Part shown: piece by piece, positions 36,423 to 45,817 of the stretch
How positions within the stretch are numbered: the stretch's first letter is position 1
How the letters are laid out: each line of letters begins with the position of its first letter
Assembly: GCA_902774905.1 (NCBI GenBank)
Contig: CACYKF010000009.1
Location: 1-53,106 of the forward strand
DNA: 53,106 nucleotides
DNA from: an uncultured bacterium
Lineage (GTDB): Bacteria > Cyanobacteriota > Vampirovibrionia > Gastranaerophilales > Gastranaerophilaceae
Direction of reading: 5' to 3'
Program-made: the position numbers and the translations under genes
The notes under the pieces: generated by a model
Told to the model about the DNA's origin: nothing
Database searches by the model: none
Seen by the model: the letters and a program-made list of their open reading frames with translations, nothing else

Positions 36423-37108
36423 ATAGTATCTTTTAATCGGTGCAAAACTCTTATACGGTTTACCGGCCAGAAAATAAAGACTGCTCTGCCTATAAAGCGG
36501 TCTTTTTTTAATACCCCCCAATAACGGCTGTCCTGAGAATTTCCTCTGTTATCACCCATCATAAAAAATTCATCATCTTTCAGATTAAACGGACCACACT
36601 TCATAATTCTGTCGTCAGCAATCATCCTTTGAGGTAAAGGCGCCGGACAAAGAGGATATTCATAAACACTTTTTATATAATTTTCCTTATATTTTTTATC
36701 ATTTATATAGACAAATGCGGAGCCGTCATTTTCAAATTTTATTTCAACTTTATCTCCCGGAAGTCCTACAACACGCTTTATATATGCAACATCTTTGCAC
36801 AATATACCAGTAAGCCTTGAAATTAAAGACAAAGGCATATTTGACAATTGGGTTGAAGGAGGATAAAATACCATAATATCGCCCCTTTTGGGAACACCAA
36901 AAAATCTTGAAAAGCGCTCTACAACAATTCGGTCACCCTCAATGAGTGTCGGATTCATGGAACCTGAAGGAATCCAGCGAACCTCACCTATAAAAAATCT
37001 TATTATAACAAGCATTACAACAACAAAAATTACCGTTGTGATTGTTTCTCCCCACCAGGTTTTATTAAAATCGTCATATTTTTCTTTTAATTCTTTATAA
37101 CTAATCAT
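36419..37108 (-). CDS. lepB: Signal peptidase I
   Basis: This 229-residue enzyme cleaves Sec/Tat signal peptides. It has one N-terminal membrane helix (ITTVIFVVVMLVIIRFFIG, about 22-40), the catalytic Ser in PSGSMNPTL near 51, the Lys in AYIKRVVGLPGDKVE near 108, and box E GDNRGNSQDSRYWG near 192. It is the last gene of the mur-fts operon and overlaps the previous stop by 8 nt. Confidence 0.96.
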   Translation of the reverse strand: MISYKELKEKYDDFNKTWWGETITTVIFVVVMLVIIRFFIGEVRWIPSGSMNPTLIEGDRIVVERFSRFFGVPKRGDIMVFYPPSTQLSNMPLSLISRLTGILCKDVAYIKRVVGLPGDKVEIKFENDGSAFVYINDKKYKENYIKSVYEYPLCPAPLPQRMIADDRIMKCGPFNLKDDEFFMMGDNRGNSQDSRYWGVLKKDRFIGRAVFIFWPVNRIRVLHRLKDTI

Positions 37109-38030
37109 TACCTAACAACTCCAAAAAATTTTCCAAACCCTTCTTATATACATTTTGCGGTAATTTTTCGATATTCGCACAAGCCGTTTTGATATAATTA
37201 TTCAACAAATCACGGGTTTTTTCAAGTCCGTTTACATAATTATCGGGACTGCCGGCATAAATTACGGGAGCATTATAAATACCTTCAGTAATATCATTTC
37301 TGACGGGTTTTGAACTGTCAGATGATGTTAAATTCATCAAATCATCCCGTATCTGAAATGCTATCCCTGTATTAATCCCAAAATCAGATGCCATCTGCTT
37401 TATTAAAGATTTTTCACAATTCTGAGGCTTTAGTCGAAGAATCTCATTATTGAACGACTCTGAATGACAAATAAACGGAGTAATTAATGCCGTTTCAAAA
37501 AGATATGCCGTTTTGTTTTTTGATTTTTCGATATAATCTTCTATTGTACTTATTTTAAACCTGTCAAAATTTTGATTTATTTCACCAACACACATTTTAT
37601 TGAGAGTATTTGAAAAGTTTTTTAATAATTCAACAGAACCAAGTTCAGTTACAATTTTCATAGCAACTGAAAGCAAATAATCCCCGCAAATTACTCCCAA
37701 TTTATTTCCAAACTCACAAGCAACAGTTTTTAAACCCCGTCTTGTATCACTCTCGTCAATAATATCATCATGAATCAAAGAAGCACTGTGAATAAGTTCG
37801 ACAGATGCAAGCGCTTTAAGTTTTTCATCACTAATATTCCCATAAAGAGACTTATAAAACAAAATTGATAACAACGGGCGTATACGTTTTGAAGGGGCAT
37901 TAAGAAAATTTATTATATGAGAATTCAGTGGTTCTCTTGTTTTGACATTCCGAACCATAAATTTTTCAATAAACTCTATTTCGTCTTTGGCGAGTTGTCT
38001 TATATCGGCATATTTTTCTTCAAATGTCAT
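37101..38030 (-). CDS. Polyprenyl diphosphate synthase
   Basis: This 309-residue trans-prenyl transferase has the first Asp-rich motif in LIHDDIIDESDTRRG near residue 90 and the second in QIRDDLMNL near 225. The second motif is a shortened DDxxN/L form, so I would check the metal site. Long-chain (octaprenyl or solanesyl) products are usual for this type; it may make the chain for quinones or undecaprenyl-like carriers. It starts in an ATGA overlap with ftsQ. Confidence 0.88.
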   Translation of the reverse strand: MTFEEKYADIRQLAKDEIEFIEKFMVRNVKTREPLNSHIINFLNAPSKRIRPLLSILFYKSLYGNISDEKLKALASVELIHSASLIHDDIIDESDTRRGLKTVACEFGNKLGVICGDYLLSVAMKIVTELGSVELLKNFSNTLNKMCVGEINQNFDRFKISTIEDYIEKSKNKTAYLFETALITPFICHSESFNNEILRLKPQNCEKSLIKQMASDFGINTGIAFQIRDDLMNLTSSDSSKPVRNDITEGIYNAPVIYAGSPDNYVNGLEKTRDLLNNYIKTACANIEKLPQNVYKKGLENFLELLGND

Positions 38031-38989
38031 TGTTGCTGCTTTTGTTCTTGTTCTTTTTTATCCTGCGCATTTTTAATATCTTTTAGGTCTTTTTCCGTCT
38101 GAAGTTTGAGATAATTTACATTATCCCAACTCAAATCGACAAATTTGATTTTTTCATCGACGCTGTTAAGTTTAGGAAGAATTGTATGTATTCTTTTAAT
38201 TCTTTCAAATACAAGACTGTCTAAGACCCCGAGTCTGATATTTGTTGATTCAATTTTTATGTAAACATCATTTGGATTACGCATATCTACATAGCGAACT
38301 TTTTCACCTGAATATGACTCAACCTCTTTTGCAATTTTATCTATATCTTTAACCCTTTGAACTGTCCAATCCCTACGAAATTCAGGATTTTTTACAATAA
38401 TTCTTAATGTAGAATCGGACTCTGCAAGATGCATAAAGTTTTTATTTGTAACCATTATATTATCAGTCGTAACAAAAGCAACAGGTATTTTATTTAATTC
38501 GGTTTTTATTACAGCCATAGGTTCTCTTTCTCTTACTATAATCTGTATTCGTGCAGGAAAACCGTATCTGCGGACATAAACCTCTTTTATTGCAGGAATT
38601 TTCATCAATTCATTTTTAACAGGATTCACAGACATAATAAATATCGGAACATGGTTTACTTTCAATTCCCTTAAAGAATTATAAAAAATATTAAGAGGTA
38701 CAAGTTTATTGTTTATAATTTCAATTGTCTTACCGTCAGGCTTTAAAAAAGCATCTTCCCTCAAATACCAACCGGGAAGCATAATTATTCCATAAATACA
38801 CCCCACCATGCAGACAAAAAGCAAAAAACTAAAAAATGCTTTCAATCGTGACATTTTTTTTATTTTTTTACGCAGTTGACGCTCTTTCTGTTTCATGTGA
38901 ACAGAATGTTTGCCCTTTTCCACCGCCTTTTCAATTTGCTGTGAATATGTAGAGCCTTTAAATTCGTTACTTTCGTTATCAGACATCAT
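38027..38989 (-). CDS. ftsQ: Cell-division protein FtsQ-like
   Basis: This 320-residue protein has a charged cytoplasmic tail, a membrane helix (KAFFSFLLFVCMVGCIYGII, about 50-70), a POTRA region (IPAIKEVYVRRYGFPARIQI near 130) and a beta domain. This is the layout of FtsQ/DivIB, and it lies directly after murB and ddl as in the classical dcw cluster. The tail is unusually rich in Lys and Gln. Confidence 0.85.
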   Translation of the reverse strand: MMSDNESNEFKGSTYSQQIEKAVEKGKHSVHMKQKERQLRKKIKKMSRLKAFFSFLLFVCMVGCIYGIIMLPGWYLREDAFLKPDGKTIEIINNKLVPLNIFYNSLRELKVNHVPIFIMSVNPVKNELMKIPAIKEVYVRRYGFPARIQIIVREREPMAVIKTELNKIPVAFVTTDNIMVTNKNFMHLAESDSTLRIIVKNPEFRRDWTVQRVKDIDKIAKEVESYSGEKVRYVDMRNPNDVYIKIESTNIRLGVLDSLVFERIKRIHTILPKLNSVDEKIKFVDLSWDNVNYLKLQTEKDLKDIKNAQDKKEQEQKQQQ

Positions 38990-39942
38990 TATTTATTCAG
39001 CCCCGCACCGTTTAAAATAATTTGTACCAAATCATCATAACTTATACCCATAACTTTGCACTGGGCAGGCAAATCACTTGTATCTGTCATTCCCGGAGAA
39101 GTATTTATTTCAATTACATAAGGAACACCGTCATTTCCTATCATCAAATCAACTCTTGAAACACCTCTGCAGCCTGTTATTTCGTGTGCCTTAACGGAAA
39201 TTTCTTTAACTTTCTTTGTTAAATCTTCACTTAATCTTGCAGGAAGAATAAAATCTGACATGCCTGCAGTGTATTTAGCCTCAAAATCGTACCATTCATT
39301 TTTCGGTCTTATTTCAAGAATTTCAGTTGCAAAATTTTTGCCGTCTTGTTCTAAAACACCAACTGTTACAAAAAAACCGTCAATAAATTCTTCTATCAAA
39401 ACATCGTCATTAAATTTTATTGCTTCTTCGTAGGCAGATTTCAATTCCTCTCTTGAATTAACCTTGGTCATTCCAAAACTTGAGCCTTCGGAAACAGGTT
39501 TTGTTATAACAGGAAATTTTAAATCAGTGGTTAATGTTTCTAAATCATCACCCTTACGCACAAATGCCGATTTTGCAAGCGGAATATCAGGACAGGTTGA
39601 AAGAACTTTTTTAGTGTATTCCTTATTCATACAGATTGCGGAACTCATTACACCACAACCCGTGTACGGAATTTGCAGAATTTCTAAAACCCCCTGAATA
39701 CAACCGTCTTCACCATATTTACCATGCAAAGCGTTGTATGCATAATCAAATTTACCATCTTTTAATTTTTGTGCAATATCTTTGTCCACTTCAACAAGTT
39801 GAGCATTTTTATAACCAAGTCTTTGTAATGCACCAAAGCAATTTTTACCCGAACGGCGTGACACTTCGGCTTCTGATGACATACCTCCGCATAATACGGC
39901 TATTTTTGCATTTTTATCTATTTTTGAGTTAATTTCTGCCAT
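38989..39942 (-). CDS. ddl: D-alanine-D-alanine ligase
   Basis: This 317-residue ATP-grasp ligase makes D-Ala-D-Ala for peptidoglycan. Visible motifs are AVLCGGMSSEAEVSRRSG at the start, YNALHGKYGEDGCIQG, KPVSEGSSFGMTKV and EINTSPGMTDTSDLP near the C-terminus. GAGGA lies before the ATG, which overlaps the murB end by 25 nt. Confidence 0.97.
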   Translation of the reverse strand: MAEINSKIDKNAKIAVLCGGMSSEAEVSRRSGKNCFGALQRLGYKNAQLVEVDKDIAQKLKDGKFDYAYNALHGKYGEDGCIQGVLEILQIPYTGCGVMSSAICMNKEYTKKVLSTCPDIPLAKSAFVRKGDDLETLTTDLKFPVITKPVSEGSSFGMTKVNSREELKSAYEEAIKFNDDVLIEEFIDGFFVTVGVLEQDGKNFATEILEIRPKNEWYDFEAKYTAGMSDFILPARLSEDLTKKVKEISVKAHEITGCRGVSRVDLMIGNDGVPYVIEINTSPGMTDTSDLPAQCKVMGISYDDLVQIILNGAGLNK

Positions 39943-40820
39943 AATTTCAGTTCCTCTTTACTTTTATTTCCCAAATATTTTATTTCGGGTTCAAGTTCAA
40001 TATTATAAACCTCTTTTACCCGTTTTTTCATTTCACACATCAATTCAAGCACATCTAAGGATTTTCCGCTGCCTGTATTAACAATAAAATTTGAATGATT
40101 GCGCCAAACTCTGACATCTCCAATCATAATCTCTTTTGCACCGACACTTTCTAACAGTCTGCCCGCAGGATTACAAGGCGGATTTTTAAATATACTTCCG
40201 CAATTAGGCAGAGCAAGTGTCGGTTGATGTTTTCTGCGAAAGTCAAGATTTTCGTCCATTTGTTTTTTTATTTCGTCAGAATTTTTCGTTGTCAATTCAA
40301 ATTCTGCTTTTAACACTATCAAATCGTCTTTTTCACAACGGGAAGTTCTGTAATCAAAACCCATACGGTCTTTTTCAAAAGTAACAAGCCCGATTTTCCT
40401 TGAATAGCAAAGAACGGATGTAATGCAATCACTTATACACTGACCGTGTGCCGATGCATTCATATAAACTTCACCACCGACACTTCCCGGGAAACCTATC
40501 ATAAATTCCAATCCTGATAACCCCGCTTTGCAAACTTCCTGAGAAAGTTTTGGACCTTTAACACCACATTCTGCCGTAACTTTGTTACTTTCAATAGTAA
40601 TATTATTCAATTTATGGGTTAAAATTACTTTTCCTTCATATCCGGCACTTGAAACAAGAGTGTTTGACAAATTCCCCAAAACAGGGATGTTGGGGTACTT
40701 TTGCAAAAGCCGAACAAATTCATCAACATTGTCAGGGAAATAAGCCTCGTCTATTTTTCCGCCAATTTTAAATGTTGTGTAATTTTTTATCTCAAAATCT
40801 TTTTCAATATAATCAGTCAT
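39918..40820 (-). CDS. murB: UDP-N-acetylenolpyruvoylglucosamine reductase
   Basis: This 300-residue FAD enzyme reduces the enolpyruvyl group in peptidoglycan synthesis. It shows YTTFKIGGKIDE at the start, the VLGNLSNTLVS nucleotide loop, GFPGSVGGEVYMNASAHG with catalytic Ser later in LPNCGSIFKNP, and GDVRVWRNHSNFIVNTG near the C-terminus. A separate promoter lies upstream, so it can be transcribed apart from murC. Confidence 0.96.
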   Translation of the reverse strand: MTDYIEKDFEIKNYTTFKIGGKIDEAYFPDNVDEFVRLLQKYPNIPVLGNLSNTLVSSAGYEGKVILTHKLNNITIESNKVTAECGVKGPKLSQEVCKAGLSGLEFMIGFPGSVGGEVYMNASAHGQCISDCITSVLCYSRKIGLVTFEKDRMGFDYRTSRCEKDDLIVLKAEFELTTKNSDEIKKQMDENLDFRRKHQPTLALPNCGSIFKNPPCNPAGRLLESVGAKEIMIGDVRVWRNHSNFIVNTGSGKSLDVLELMCEMKKRVKEVYNIELEPEIKYLGNKSKEELKLWQKLTQK

Positions 40821-40829
40821 TATATTGCA

Positions 40830-40858
40830 ATTATAGTACAGGATTATGACCGGTGCAA
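40830..40858 (-). promoter_or_regulatory. Promoter of murB
   Basis: On the minus strand TTGCAC (40853-40858), 17 nt, TATAAT (40830-40835). The ATG at 40820 follows after 9 nt, so the leader would be 2-3 nt with no Shine-Dalgarno. Confidence 0.65.
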
Positions 40859-40869
40859 TTTATTACATT

Positions 40870-41127
40870 TTATATCTTATTTTTTGCCTCTGCGCTTTGC
40901 AAAATTCTTTTATCTCTTTCAAAAATATCCGCATCAAGTTGTTTTCTTGCGCTGATTGCCTGCTCAAATCTTTGAGAAATCGCTTCAGCATCATGAATAC
41001 TCTTTTGGGAATCACCGTTTTTGAGTTGCTTACAGTATGAACCCATACAGTTAAAAACCATCGGATTATTAATTTGCTCACGAATTGGTTTATGAACACT
41101 TTTGGGTATCGTTAAAATATGTACCAT
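40870..41127 (-). CDS. Small unknown protein between murC and murB
   Basis: This 85-residue protein has AAAGGAG before its ATG and lies 14 nt after the murC stop, so it is co-transcribed. It is basic and polar with a helical end (AISARKQLDADIFERDKRIL) and three Cys. No membrane helix. I do not recognise it. Another frame overlaps it, but this one has the ribosome binding site. Confidence 0.65.
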   Translation of the reverse strand: MVHILTIPKSVHKPIREQINNPMVFNCMGSYCKQLKNGDSQKSIHDAEAISQRFEQAISARKQLDADIFERDKRILQSAEAKNKI

Positions 41128-41141
41128 TATAAACTCCTTTA

Positions 41142-42545
41142 TTATTTAACCTGCACTTCTTTACTCAAGTTCATAAGTTCAGAACCAAGTTTTGTGATAG
41201 TTCCTGCACCTAAACCAATTACAATATCGTTTGGTTTCAATTCTTTATACAATTCTTTTGCAACTTCTTCCATAGTACCCGAAATATGACGACAGAGGAT
41301 ATCTGACTTTTCTTTAAATTCTGAAACAAAAGCTTTTGAATTTACCCCGACTATTTCGTCTTCGCTTGCTGCGTAAACATCAGTCACAATAAGTTCGTCT
41401 ATTCCGTCAAATGCTTCCATAAACTCATTCCAAAGATTTTGCAAACGGGAATATCTGTGAGGCTGAAATACTGCGATTATGCGTTTGTCTTTAAATGATT
41501 TTGAGCAGGACAATGTTGCTTTAATTTCTGTCGGGTGATGCGCATAATCATCATATATTTGGACTCCATTAAACTCCCCAACCTTTTGAAATCTTCTGCC
41601 CATACCGGTAAATGTTGCAAAATGCGGATTAACCAAATTCATATCAACACCTGATATATGTAAACTTGCCCAAACAGCAAGCGAATTATAAACATTATGC
41701 ACCCCTTTAAGACTGATTTGAAGATTTGTTTGAAATTCATCTTTATAATAAATATCAAAAGTTGTGTAATCCTGTCCGTAAACAATATTTTTAGCACAAT
41801 AATCGGTATTTCCGCCGATAGAAAATGTCATAAATTTAGCGTTATGCGCAAGTTCGTGAACGGAAAAATATTTAACAAGTCTTTTTACACCCTCATTATC
41901 CATATTTGCTAAGATTATGCCGTTTTCTCTCATATTTGAAATGAAAGTTTCAAAGGTTTCCAATATAGATTCTAAACCGTTTTTGTAAAAATCGAGATGG
42001 TCAGGTTCCAAATTGTTTACAACTACAAGATTCGGACTGTATTTAACTATCGTTCCGTCACTTTCGTCAAGTTCAGCGATAAAATATTTAGCATGTGCGC
42101 AATTTGCGTTTGTGTTGATTTCAGGAATAATACCACCGACAACATAAGACGGCTTTAAACCTGCTTTTTCCGATACATAAGAGCAAAGTCCCGAAGTTGT
42201 AGTTTTGCCGTGAGTTCCTGAGTATCCTATAAAATATTCTTCCCCTCGTGAAATTTCGGCAAGTAAATCAGAACGGTGCCAAATCGGCAACCCGAGGCGC
42301 TTCGCTTTCTGAATTTCAGGGTTGAACTCACGAATAGCGGTACTTGCAACCACTATACAATCGTCAGGCAAATTATCTTCATTATGCCCGATATAAACTT
42401 TTGCGCCTAAATCACGAACGCTTTTTACATATTTGCTGTCATTAATATCAGAGCCGGAAACTTCATAACCGTTTTGCAAAAGATATTTTGCCAAACCGCT
42501 CATTCCTACTCCGCCTATTGCTATAAAATGATATTTCTTTTTCAT
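41142..42545 (-). CDS. murC: UDP-N-acetylmuramate--L-alanine ligase
   Basis: This 467-residue Mur ligase shows HFIAIGGVGMSGLAKYLL at the start, the P-loop SGTHGKTTTSGL near residue 110, the ELDESDGT motif near 160, and YDDYAHHPTEIKATL near 335. AGGGT precedes the ATG. It opens the envelope gene run on this strand. Confidence 0.97.
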   Translation of the reverse strand: MKKKYHFIAIGGVGMSGLAKYLLQNGYEVSGSDINDSKYVKSVRDLGAKVYIGHNEDNLPDDCIVVASTAIREFNPEIQKAKRLGLPIWHRSDLLAEISRGEEYFIGYSGTHGKTTTSGLCSYVSEKAGLKPSYVVGGIIPEINTNANCAHAKYFIAELDESDGTIVKYSPNLVVVNNLEPDHLDFYKNGLESILETFETFISNMRENGIILANMDNEGVKRLVKYFSVHELAHNAKFMTFSIGGNTDYCAKNIVYGQDYTTFDIYYKDEFQTNLQISLKGVHNVYNSLAVWASLHISGVDMNLVNPHFATFTGMGRRFQKVGEFNGVQIYDDYAHHPTEIKATLSCSKSFKDKRIIAVFQPHRYSRLQNLWNEFMEAFDGIDELIVTDVYAASEDEIVGVNSKAFVSEFKEKSDILCRHISGTMEEVAKELYKELKPNDIVIGLGAGTITKLGSELMNLSKEVQVK

Positions 42546-42555
42546 AATTACCCTG

Positions 42556-42668
42556 TCTTAATAAATTGTGAATTGTGAATCGTGAGTAGTGAATTGACAT
42601 TTACAGATTAGATTTGTTTTATTATGTGCAAAGCACCAATAACGACTATTCACAATTCACTTATCACT
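42556..42668. repeat. GTGAATAGTGAAT palindromic element, copy B
   Basis: GTGAATTGTGAATCGTGAG opens the element and CTATTCACAATTCACTTATC closes it; the core keeps TTGACATTTACAGATTAG and AATAACGACTATTCAC. It fills the gap between the murC start and the gatA stop. Confidence 0.8.
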
Positions 42669-42676
42669 TTTAATAT

Positions 42677-44140
42677 TTATATATTTGCTATTTTTGTCCA
42701 AAAGTCATTTGACTGCTCAAACTGATAAGCAAAGTTGAACAATCTGCCTTCTTCAAATTGAGGTGCTAAAATCTGCAACCCAATTGGCATACCTGAATTG
42801 TCAAATCCCGCAGGAACACTTATCCCGGGAATACCTGCCAAATTACATCCGATAGTTGCAATATCTGTTAAATACATTGCCAAAGGATCAGATGCTTTGG
42901 CTCCAAGTTCAAATGCACTGTTAGGACAAGTCGGTGAAATCAATACATCAACTTCTTTGAACGCATTAACAAAATCCTGAGTAACCAATGCCCTCATCTG
43001 TTGTGCTTTTTTATAGTAAGCATCATAATAGCCTGCAGAAAGTGCATAAGTACCAAGCATTATACGGCGTTTAACTTCCGGTCCGAAACCTTCTGCTCTT
43101 GTTTTTGTGTACATTTCCATAAGATTTTTTGCATCAGGTTTTCTGTAACCGTATCTTACACCGTCAAATCTTGCAAGATTTGAACTACATTCAGCAGTTG
43201 CCAAAATATAATAAATACCGATTGAATATTTGATGTGTTTTAGTGAAATTTCTTTGACTTCACATCCGAGTTTTTTGTATGTTTCAATCGCGTTTTCAAC
43301 TGCCTTTGCAACTTCAGGCGAATTACCTTCCCCCATAAGTTCTTTTATAATACCGACTTTTTTACCTTTAATGTCATTTTTCAAAAAGTCTGCATAATGC
43401 TCAACAGGCATATTGAGTGATGTTGAATCCTTAGGGTCATGCCCTGCAATAACTTCCAACAAATTAGCAGCATCTTCAACACTTCTTGCAAACGGGCCGA
43501 TTTGATCTAAAGATGAAGCAAATGCGATTAGACCGTATCTTGAAACTCTGCCATAGGTTGGTTTCATACCAACAATTCCGCAAAATGATGCAGGAAGCCT
43601 GATTGAACCGCCTGTATCAGAACCAAGCGCCAAAGTTGCTTCGCAAGATGATACGCTTGCTGCCGAACCGCCTGATGAACCGCCCGGAACTTTATTCAAA
43701 TCCCACGGATTGTGAACTTTTTTAAAAGCAGAGTTTTCGTTTGATGAACCCATAGCAAATTCGTCTAAATTTGCTTTACCGACAATTGGCACAAGATTAT
43801 TCAATAACTTTTCCGTAACCGTTGCGTTAAAAGGTGATACAAAATTTTCCAAAATTTTTGATGATGCGGTAGTTTTTGAACCGACCAAATTCATATTATC
43901 TTTCAATGCTAAAGGAATACCTGCCAAAAGCGGTAATTCTTCCCCTTTTGAGATTTTTTCATCAACTTTTTTTGCGGTTTCAAGCGCAGTATTTTCTGTC
44001 AAAGAATTGAATGCGCCAAGTTTTTCATCTAAATCGTTTATTCTATCTAAAGCGGCTTTTGTAAGTTCAACCGCCGAAATTTCTTTATTTTTCAATGCCT
44101 TGCTTTGTTCAGAGGCAGTCTTTTTCAAAAGTTCAATCAT
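42677..44140 (-). CDS. gatA: Glutamyl-tRNA(Gln) amidotransferase subunit A
   Basis: This 487-residue amidase makes Gln-tRNA (and often Asn-tRNA) by transamidation. Its catalytic Lys is in ALKDNMN near residue 79, and the Ser-cisSer-Lys signature [20 protein letters not shown] with [16 protein letters not shown] is intact near 154-185. AAGGAGAGG lies before the ATG. No gatB or gatC is adjacent. Confidence 0.97.
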   Translation of the reverse strand: MIELLKKTASEQSKALKNKEISAVELTKAALDRINDLDEKLGAFNSLTENTALETAKKVDEKISKGEELPLLAGIPLALKDNMNLVGSKTTASSKILENFVSPFNATVTEKLLNNLVPIVGKANLDEFAMGSSNENSAFKKVHNPWDLNKVPGGSSGGSAASVSSCEATLALGSDTGGSIRLPASFCGIVGMKPTYGRVSRYGLIAFASSLDQIGPFARSVEDAANLLEVIAGHDPKDSTSLNMPVEHYADFLKNDIKGKKVGIIKELMGEGNSPEVAKAVENAIETYKKLGCEVKEISLKHIKYSIGIYYILATAECSSNLARFDGVRYGYRKPDAKNLMEMYTKTRAEGFGPEVKRRIMLGTYALSAGYYDAYYKKAQQMRALVTQDFVNAFKEVDVLISPTCPNSAFELGAKASDPLAMYLTDIATIGCNLAGIPGISVPAGFDNSGMPIGLQILAPQFEEGRLFNFAYQFEQSNDFWTKIANI

Positions 44141-44178
44141 ATCCTCTCCTTAAAAACTGTTTGCTAATCTTTGAGGAT

Positions 44179-44207
44179 ATTTTATGACAAACATAAACCA
44201 TAAGCAA
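44179..44207 (-). promoter_or_regulatory. Promoter of gatA
   Basis: On the minus strand TTGCTT (44202-44207), 17 nt, TAAAAT (44179-44184). The leader of about 30 nt carries the AAGGAGAGG site. Confidence 0.6.
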
Positions 44208-44221
44208 GGAAATATTTACCC

Positions 44222-44941
44222 CTATGCTTTCATTTGCATAGGGCCTTCTAATGATGCGGTTACAAATTGTTTTGTATAAGGAGTATCCTGTTTTAACAAT
44301 TCATCAGGAGTACCTTCAAATACGATTTTACCGTCATAGAGCATAATTACTCTGTCTGCGGTTCTTGTAATAGTTGACATCTGGTGCGTAACCACAATAG
44401 ATGCAGCATTTATTTCATGCTTCAGACGAACAATATAATCTTCTATTAAAGTTGATGACATCGGGTCTAAACCTGCAGTCGGTTCATCATAAAGAATTGT
44501 ATTCGGCTGAGTAACTATCGCTCTTGCAAAACTTACACGCTTCTGCATACCACCTGACAGTTCTGACGGGAACTTATTTTCTATCCCCTGCAAGCCGACA
44601 AGTTCAAGTTTTTGGGCTACAATTTCATGCAACTGTTCTTCATTATACAATTTTCGAAGTTCTTTTCTTTCTCTGAGTGCAAAAGAGATATTTTCAAAGA
44701 CATTCAAAGAATCAAATAATGCGGAATATTGGAACACCATTGCAATATCGCCCTCTGAAGTTATAATTTCACCGTTATCATAAGGGATTAAGCCCGAAAT
44801 GAGTTTTAAAACAGTACTTTTACCTGAACCTGAAAACCCCACTATCGCAAGAATTTCACCGTCATTAACTTTAAATGAAATGTCATTTATGATAACTTTA
44901 TCTTCAAAACTTTTTACCAAATTTTTTACTTCAATACTCAT
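44222..44941 (-). CDS. MlaF-like ABC transporter ATP-binding protein
   Basis: This 239-residue ATPase has Walker A GFSGSGKST near residue 35, the signature LSGGMQKRVSFARAI near 137 and Walker B ILYDEPTAGLDP near 158, with the H-loop His in VVTHQMST. Together with the permease upstream it matches the Mla lipid transport system. AAAGGAC precedes ATG 44941; the frame is open further but those residues do not fit. No MCE (MlaD) substrate-binding gene is next to it. Confidence 0.9.
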   Translation of the reverse strand: MSIEVKNLVKSFEDKVIINDISFKVNDGEILAIVGFSGSGKSTVLKLISGLIPYDNGEIITSEGDIAMVFQYSALFDSLNVFENISFALRERKELRKLYNEEQLHEIVAQKLELVGLQGIENKFPSELSGGMQKRVSFARAIVTQPNTILYDEPTAGLDPMSSTLIEDYIVRLKHEINAASIVVTHQMSTITRTADRVIMLYDGKIVFEGTPDELLKQDTPYTKQFVTASLEGPMQMKA

Positions 44942-44955
44942 TTTTTTGTCCTTTA

Positions 44956-45765
44956 TTAAAAGAAAAATAACATCGCAAAAATCATATCCCAAATAACTAT
45001 TGAGATAAATGACCATACGACCGCTTTTGTAGTGGCAAGCCCGACACCTTTGGCTCCGCCTTTTGCAAAATATCCGCAGGTACAACTTATAAGCGCAATT
45101 GTTCCGCCAAAAACAGCGGCTTTTGTAAGGCATACCCACAAATCTTTCATATATAAACCTAACCAGACAGATGTAAAATATGCCCTGTATGAAAGACCGG
45201 AGAAAATATTTGAAGCCACACCGCCTAAAATTACTCCGAAAACAGATGCAATAATTACTATAACAGGCATCATAATTATACCGGACAGCACCCTTGGTGT
45301 AAACAAATGTCCGACAGAATCAACACCCAAAACATCAATGGCATCAATCTGCTCTGTTACCCTCATTGTAGCAAGTTCGGATGCCAAAGATGAACCTATC
45401 ATTGATATAATGGCAAAACCTGACATTATAACACCGACTTCCCTGACGGTTAAAATAGTCATCAGCATACCAATTAAGCCTGAACCGCCTTGTTTTACCA
45501 TCTCATTTGCAACTTGCGACGATACAATAATTGAGGTCATTCCGACAATTGAAAGAGTAATCGGTAATGAACTTATGCCAAATCTTTCACACTGAACAAA
45601 AAGTTCTCTAAACTGAACTCCGTCAATAAAAATTCGTTTGGTCATCCTCAGTCCCATTTGAGCAATCTGACCAATAGTAGAAATAAAATGTTTTGTCTCT
45701 AAACCCAATGACGAAAACACTTTATAAGTTGCGGATTTTTTCCAATATTGTGCAATCGTAAACAT
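44956..45765 (-). CDS. MlaE-like ABC transporter permease
   Basis: This 269-residue membrane protein has the MlaE pattern: an amphipathic N-terminal helix, five hydrophobic helices and the conserved segment ELATMRVTEQIDAIDVLGVDS with PRVLSGIIMMPVIVI near residues 130-165. It would move phospholipids or related lipids between the membranes with MlaF. MlaF starts 14 nt after its stop. Confidence 0.92.
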   Translation of the reverse strand: MFTIAQYWKKSATYKVFSSLGLETKHFISTIGQIAQMGLRMTKRIFIDGVQFRELFVQCERFGISSLPITLSIVGMTSIIVSSQVANEMVKQGGSGLIGMLMTILTVREVGVIMSGFAIISMIGSSLASELATMRVTEQIDAIDVLGVDSVGHLFTPRVLSGIIMMPVIVIIASVFGVILGGVASNIFSGLSYRAYFTSVWLGLYMKDLWVCLTKAAVFGGTIALISCTCGYFAKGGAKGVGLATTKAVVWSFISIVIWDMIFAMLFFF

Positions 45766-45777
45766 AAAATAATTATA
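45766..45777 (-). promoter_or_regulatory. -10 element of mlaE-like gene, leaderless arrangement
   Basis: On the minus strand TATAAT (45772-45777) is followed by TATTTT and the ATG at 45765. A TTTTCA lies 17 nt further up. No Shine-Dalgarno. Confidence 0.6.
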
Positions 45778-45817
45778 CCACAGTTTGTCTGTTGTGAAAA
45801 TAAAAACAATAAGTATT

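Noticed and set aside
44942-45139. N-terminal extension of the MlaF-like protein
   Set aside because: It overlaps the mlaE coding region in another frame, and AAAGGAC marks the start at 44941.
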